Source of the DNA: Selaginella tamariscina
Taxonomy: Eukaryota > Streptophyta > Lycopodiopsida > Selaginellales > Selaginellaceae
Assembly (NCBI GenBank): GCA_003024785.1
Contig: PUQB01000063.1
Coordinates: 650,641 to 714,640 of the forward strand
Length of the DNA stretch: 64,000 nucleotides
Direction: 5' to 3'
Shown: piece after piece, positions 60,641 to 64,000 of the stretch
Layout of the letters: every line of letters begins with the position of its first letter
How positions within the stretch are numbered: position 1 is the first letter of the stretch
The notes under the pieces: generated by a model
Told to the model about the DNA's origin: nothing
Database searches by the model: none
The model's input: only the letters and a program-made list of their open reading frames with translations
Position numbers and translations under genes: made by a program

Positions 60641-62150
60641 CCTTAGGGTTCAGACATTTAAGTGATCCACACGATAGGTAGTTGGCACAAGCCGTGACTG
60701 GAGCGGGGGATTGACCATGAAAAATCAGTAGGAGGACCACATCGACTTAAGGTATGAATAACATAAGTAAGAGGTAGCAGTGACATAAGTAGGAGGTAGA
60801 GTGGTAGGCCATCACGAGGAACGGCACATGGGTAATCTACTTAATGCAGCCGCACGCCCAGATGGTTATCCACACACAACCCTGATACTTAGTTGAAAGA
60901 ACAACATGTTTGACTCTCGCTGATTGGGCTCCGTGTGTAAAGACTTCAAGGTATATAAGGAAAGGAACTCGCGGGTCAGAGGAGTGCCACACACTGAGAG
61001 AGTGAGAAAGAGAGTATACTTGTGTTTGTAGTTTGCTCCTTTATCCATTACATATCTCCTATTACCTTCCCCCATGATGTCCACCCAAGCACCTATCATC
61101 ATATATGATGGAACTTAGAGGCGGTGTGTGCCCAGAGTTTCCCATCTCCAATGCTGCCAAGCCATGTATCCATTCCCAGATGGGCCACACTCGGCATTGC
61201 CCCCGGCATTCCATCTTCCTAAGTTGACGTTACGGACCCTCACTTTACCTAGCAACCATTCGGCAAAGAGCGATATACACTTGCTATCGGAGCCCGGATG
61301 ATCCCTTGCCATGGGAAGTCGGCGACCTCCTGGCAATGCTAGGAAGCGAGAGTTGGTGACAATGCCCTAGCGACCGTGACGACAACATTCTCTTAAGTCA
61401 ATTGTTTAGCCCAAGTCACGGTGAGCAAAATTGGTGACCACAGAGTGACGCAGTAAAGAGATGGACCACATTACTAACCGAGTAGCAGCAAGGAGACGTG
61501 ATTCGTGGAGATGGGTAGAATCACTAGAACAACTAGAGGTTTCATAGTACCAGATGCGCTGAAGGCTACGACGAGACATGCTCCGGCGAGAGGTGCCACA
61601 TATCCACCCGACAACTTGATCGAGATGGCACAAGTGACACCCTTGGCCCCATCATAGGGCAAAGAACAGAAGAAGGCCCAAAAACCCAATGTCTTTTCCT
61701 GGAGATCCCCAAGCGATGGGTGATAAAGAAGGAACTCAGGAACCAGAGGTAGACGACTAGCCTTATGGTAAAAGGGTGCCACAAAGATGAGCTAAGTGCA
61801 CGCCCTACTCAAGGCTAGGTGGAGGTCAGCCAAGAAAGCCCACGAGAAGTGTTGGGAAGACCTTACGACTAGCGAGCAGGGAGCAATGCCCCGCCGAGGA
61901 GGTGGATGGAGAAGAGAAGCAAGGGAAGTTAGACAAGAAGGAACCCCTCAATGCACCACCACAACCACACATGGGCAGCAACTCGTTGTAGCCCAGTCCC
62001 GTAGGGAGGGGAGCATGGCACAACGACGGCATAGACCTAGACAACGTGGAGGCCTTACACAATCTGAAGACTCGACAACTAGCTTTGAATGCGCAGTGAA
62101 GGCAATCATGCTGACGGATGAGGGTGTTCAGTACTAGAATTAAATTAATA
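60641..62150. other. GC-richer block of unknown origin
   Basis: Composition changes near 60640 and returns to AT-rich near 62150. The part at about 60900-61130 reads like an LTR or leader. A TTGGTGACCACAGAG stretch at about 61430-61444 resembles a retroelement primer site position, but no paired LTR is seen. The open frame at 61796-62137 (arginine-rich, ARWRSAKKAHEKCWEDLTTSEQGA) is unrecognised. It could be a fragment of a retroelement. Confidence 0.35.
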
Positions 62151-62739
62151 TTTTGAGCAAAAAATTATTAGAATACTTTAACTCTTTATTAGTAGAAATT
62201 ATTAAATAAAATTTAAGGCTAATTCTTATCATCATTACTATTTATATAAGGTGCATGTGTCGTCGTGAGTGCAATGTTCTAGCATATCTTCAGAAACAAT
62301 TTTATTGAAGTTGTACATAGACTTCTTTAGGTTTCATTTATATGAATATTAATCTTATATATAGTATATATCAAATATACAATGCATGATATACCACTTA
62401 TAAAAGGCGTTACAACACAAATTTCAAGTATTTAAAAGGTAAACTGATCCACAAAACATTTTTGCACTTGTCAATAAACACAAGGGTATCTTAAAGAAAT
62501 CATTCTCACCGCTACATGTATATATTTCATACAAATAATATCTATGTACACGCACCTGTAAACATGTATGTCTATAAATGTTAAGAGCGTCAAAACTTTA
62601 TAAATACTAGTAGTGCATAATGTATAAAATATTCAAATATGCATAAGATTAATTCATGTGCATATGGATATGTTTAATATGTATTGCACTGTGTGTATAT
62701 ACTTAATAACAATTTCTAAAATGTACGTGAACCTCTCAA
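62151..62739. other. PRMT3 downstream spacer, copy 3
   Basis: From about 62280 it matches 33550-34048 (TATATAGTATAT(C/A)TCAAATAT and TGATATACCACTTATAAAAGGCGTTA). The first 80 bases are AT-rich and unassigned. No gene. Confidence 0.65.
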
Positions 62740-64000
62740 TTAGATTGTAAAAATCTGGATGGGCAGCGTCACAGCAGCTCCATTATAACCAACGGCGTTA
62801 GCCTCCAAAGACACGTCAATACTCCGGTGTTTAAAACTCCTGGCAATGCTAATCCTCCCCTTAAGTGCGCAGGATTCGCTTCCGTACCTACACCAACACC
62901 ATCCGTACCACAAATCGTAATATTAACTATCGATACATGTATCCAAACATTTAATGCATGTACAGACAACAATAATACATATCACATACAGACACACGCA
63001 TCTAAAGGAGCAGAATTTGTACCAACCTCCCTCAGAGACAATGCAATAGGCTCTTTGAAAGTGAGTATTGTCTGGGACCAATGTGTGCTTGGAGAATATG
63101 GTGAAGTAGATAATACAATGGGTTCCTGTTTGCAAAACCTCTCCGTGAAACCAACATCAAACCAGACCACCACCCCGTAACACCACGTTTTTCCATCTAT
63201 TACATAAAATATAAAAACAAAACCGATAAATATTAAATATAATAATATGGATATAATAAATAAATGGCAATACCTGTGCGTGGTGCGAGCTGCAGTGAAA
63301 TCAACGTCCTCGGCTTTCATAGTAACAATATCAAACCTCTGAAATCGATAAGAAACAGTACTATCTATAATCAACTCTCTCTCTCTCTTTACACACACAC
63401 ATTTTGAACTTCACTATGTAACAGTGTTATGAAATATGAAACTTAACAAGTTTGTGTTGTGGATTACATATTTATGCCACATCCATACAATACCATACAT
63501 GCGCATAGGCATATTAATAAGTCATTATAATGTAAATTTGTTACAACACGAGTGAATTTTCAAATTACATGTGACCTATGCAAGTGTTATATTAATATAT
63601 AATAAAACCATACTATAATATTATAGCTTGTGCAACACAAAATGTAACAAAATATAGTTATAATATGTATGATATTTCCTATTATGATCCTTAATAATAC
63701 GATTTGGCATATACCAGATTTGTGAATGCGTGTGTGCGCGTGTGTTAAGCATGAATATATTATGTTTACTGGATTAAGCATGAATCTGTAACAATATCTT
63801 TAGCTTCAACAACATCTATTATAGGTGTTTCAGCAGCGTGTTTATTGACTTCCTTGCCAATGTGTTGCATACTAAAACCATAAACGTCTTCCCAGAATCC
63901 AAGGCTTGTACCACCTTTGCCAAACCCAGCTACATGCTGCACAATACATAAAATTTACAATTAAGATGTGTGTTATCTGCATGCTCGTATGCGCCGCGCA
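62740..64000 (-). pseudogene. PRMT3: PRMT3 copy 3, 3' part, runs off the window
   Basis: On the minus strand this copy holds the parts missing from copies 1 and 2. Exon 63770-63936 reads HVAGFGKGGTSLGFWEDVYGF to VVEAKDIVT. Exon 63274-63338 reads FDIVTMKAEDVDFTAA. The exon at about 63013-63195 reads GVVVWFDVGFTERFCKQEP to [22 protein letters not shown]. The last exon (62740-62912) ends in TAA. The donor after the third exon is changed from GTACGT (copy 1) to ATGCGT. A 4-nt deletion near 62866 shifts the last exon. It is therefore also damaged, although its upstream half lies beyond the window. Confidence 0.85.

Noticed and set aside
61796..62137. Arginine-rich open frame as a real gene
   Set aside because: It has no recognisable domain, no clear start context and biased composition in a block of unknown origin. 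Kept only as a note.

Overview
The window looks like repeat-rich nuclear DNA of a land plant. The evidence is AT-rich intergenic DNA, short GT-AG introns, plant-type Ty1/copia and Ty3/gypsy LTR retrotransposons with Met-initiator-type primer sites, a secreted LRR receptor-like protein family, a plant-style PRMT3, an inositol polyphosphate 5-phosphatase, and an interstitial run of the plant telomere unit AAACCCT. A DUF7869-type DDE-like gene fits a non-seed plant (bryophyte or similar), but the species cannot be fixed from the sequence alone.

Layout. 1-6060: an AT-rich repeat cluster, then a DUF7869-type gene (2425-5540, one frameshift). The large first intron of this gene holds about 20 copies of the 18-bp palindrome GGCGGGATTAATCCCGCC. 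6061-33000: two and a half copies of a cassette made of a 5-phosphatase pseudogene followed by an LRR receptor-like protein pseudogene. The order is 5PTase A, LRR1, 5PTase B, LRR2, 5PTase C. A gypsy element (7460-12224) sits in the last intron of A, and a copia element (14668-19379) sits inside LRR1. 34049-37879: PRMT3 copy 1 on the minus strand, with its catalytic middle deleted. 38100-41940: decayed sequence of unknown origin. 41950-48960: minus-strand 5PTase D, a scrambled PRMT3 copy 2, a second copy of part of the unknown sequence, and 5PTase E. 48963-53570: a heavily decayed copia element that carries a nested MITE-like insert with telomere repeats. 53574-58395: an inverted LRR cassette (LRR fragment, LRR3). 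58396-62200: AT-rich DNA and a GC-richer unknown block. 62230-64000: the 3' part of PRMT3 copy 3, which runs off the window.

The region is a graveyard of segmental duplications. Three gene types (5PTase x5, LRR receptor-like protein x3 plus fragments, PRMT3 x3) were copied, inverted, deleted and invaded by retroelements. No copy looks fully intact. The copies share derived rearrangements: four of the five 5PTase copies carry the same small inversion of one exon, so the duplication history can be read. The most unusual features are the ordered palindrome array in the intron of the DUF7869 gene, the possible DDE triad of that gene, the shared exon inversion, and a copia leader made of tandem units that each carry a miniature imitation of the gag start.
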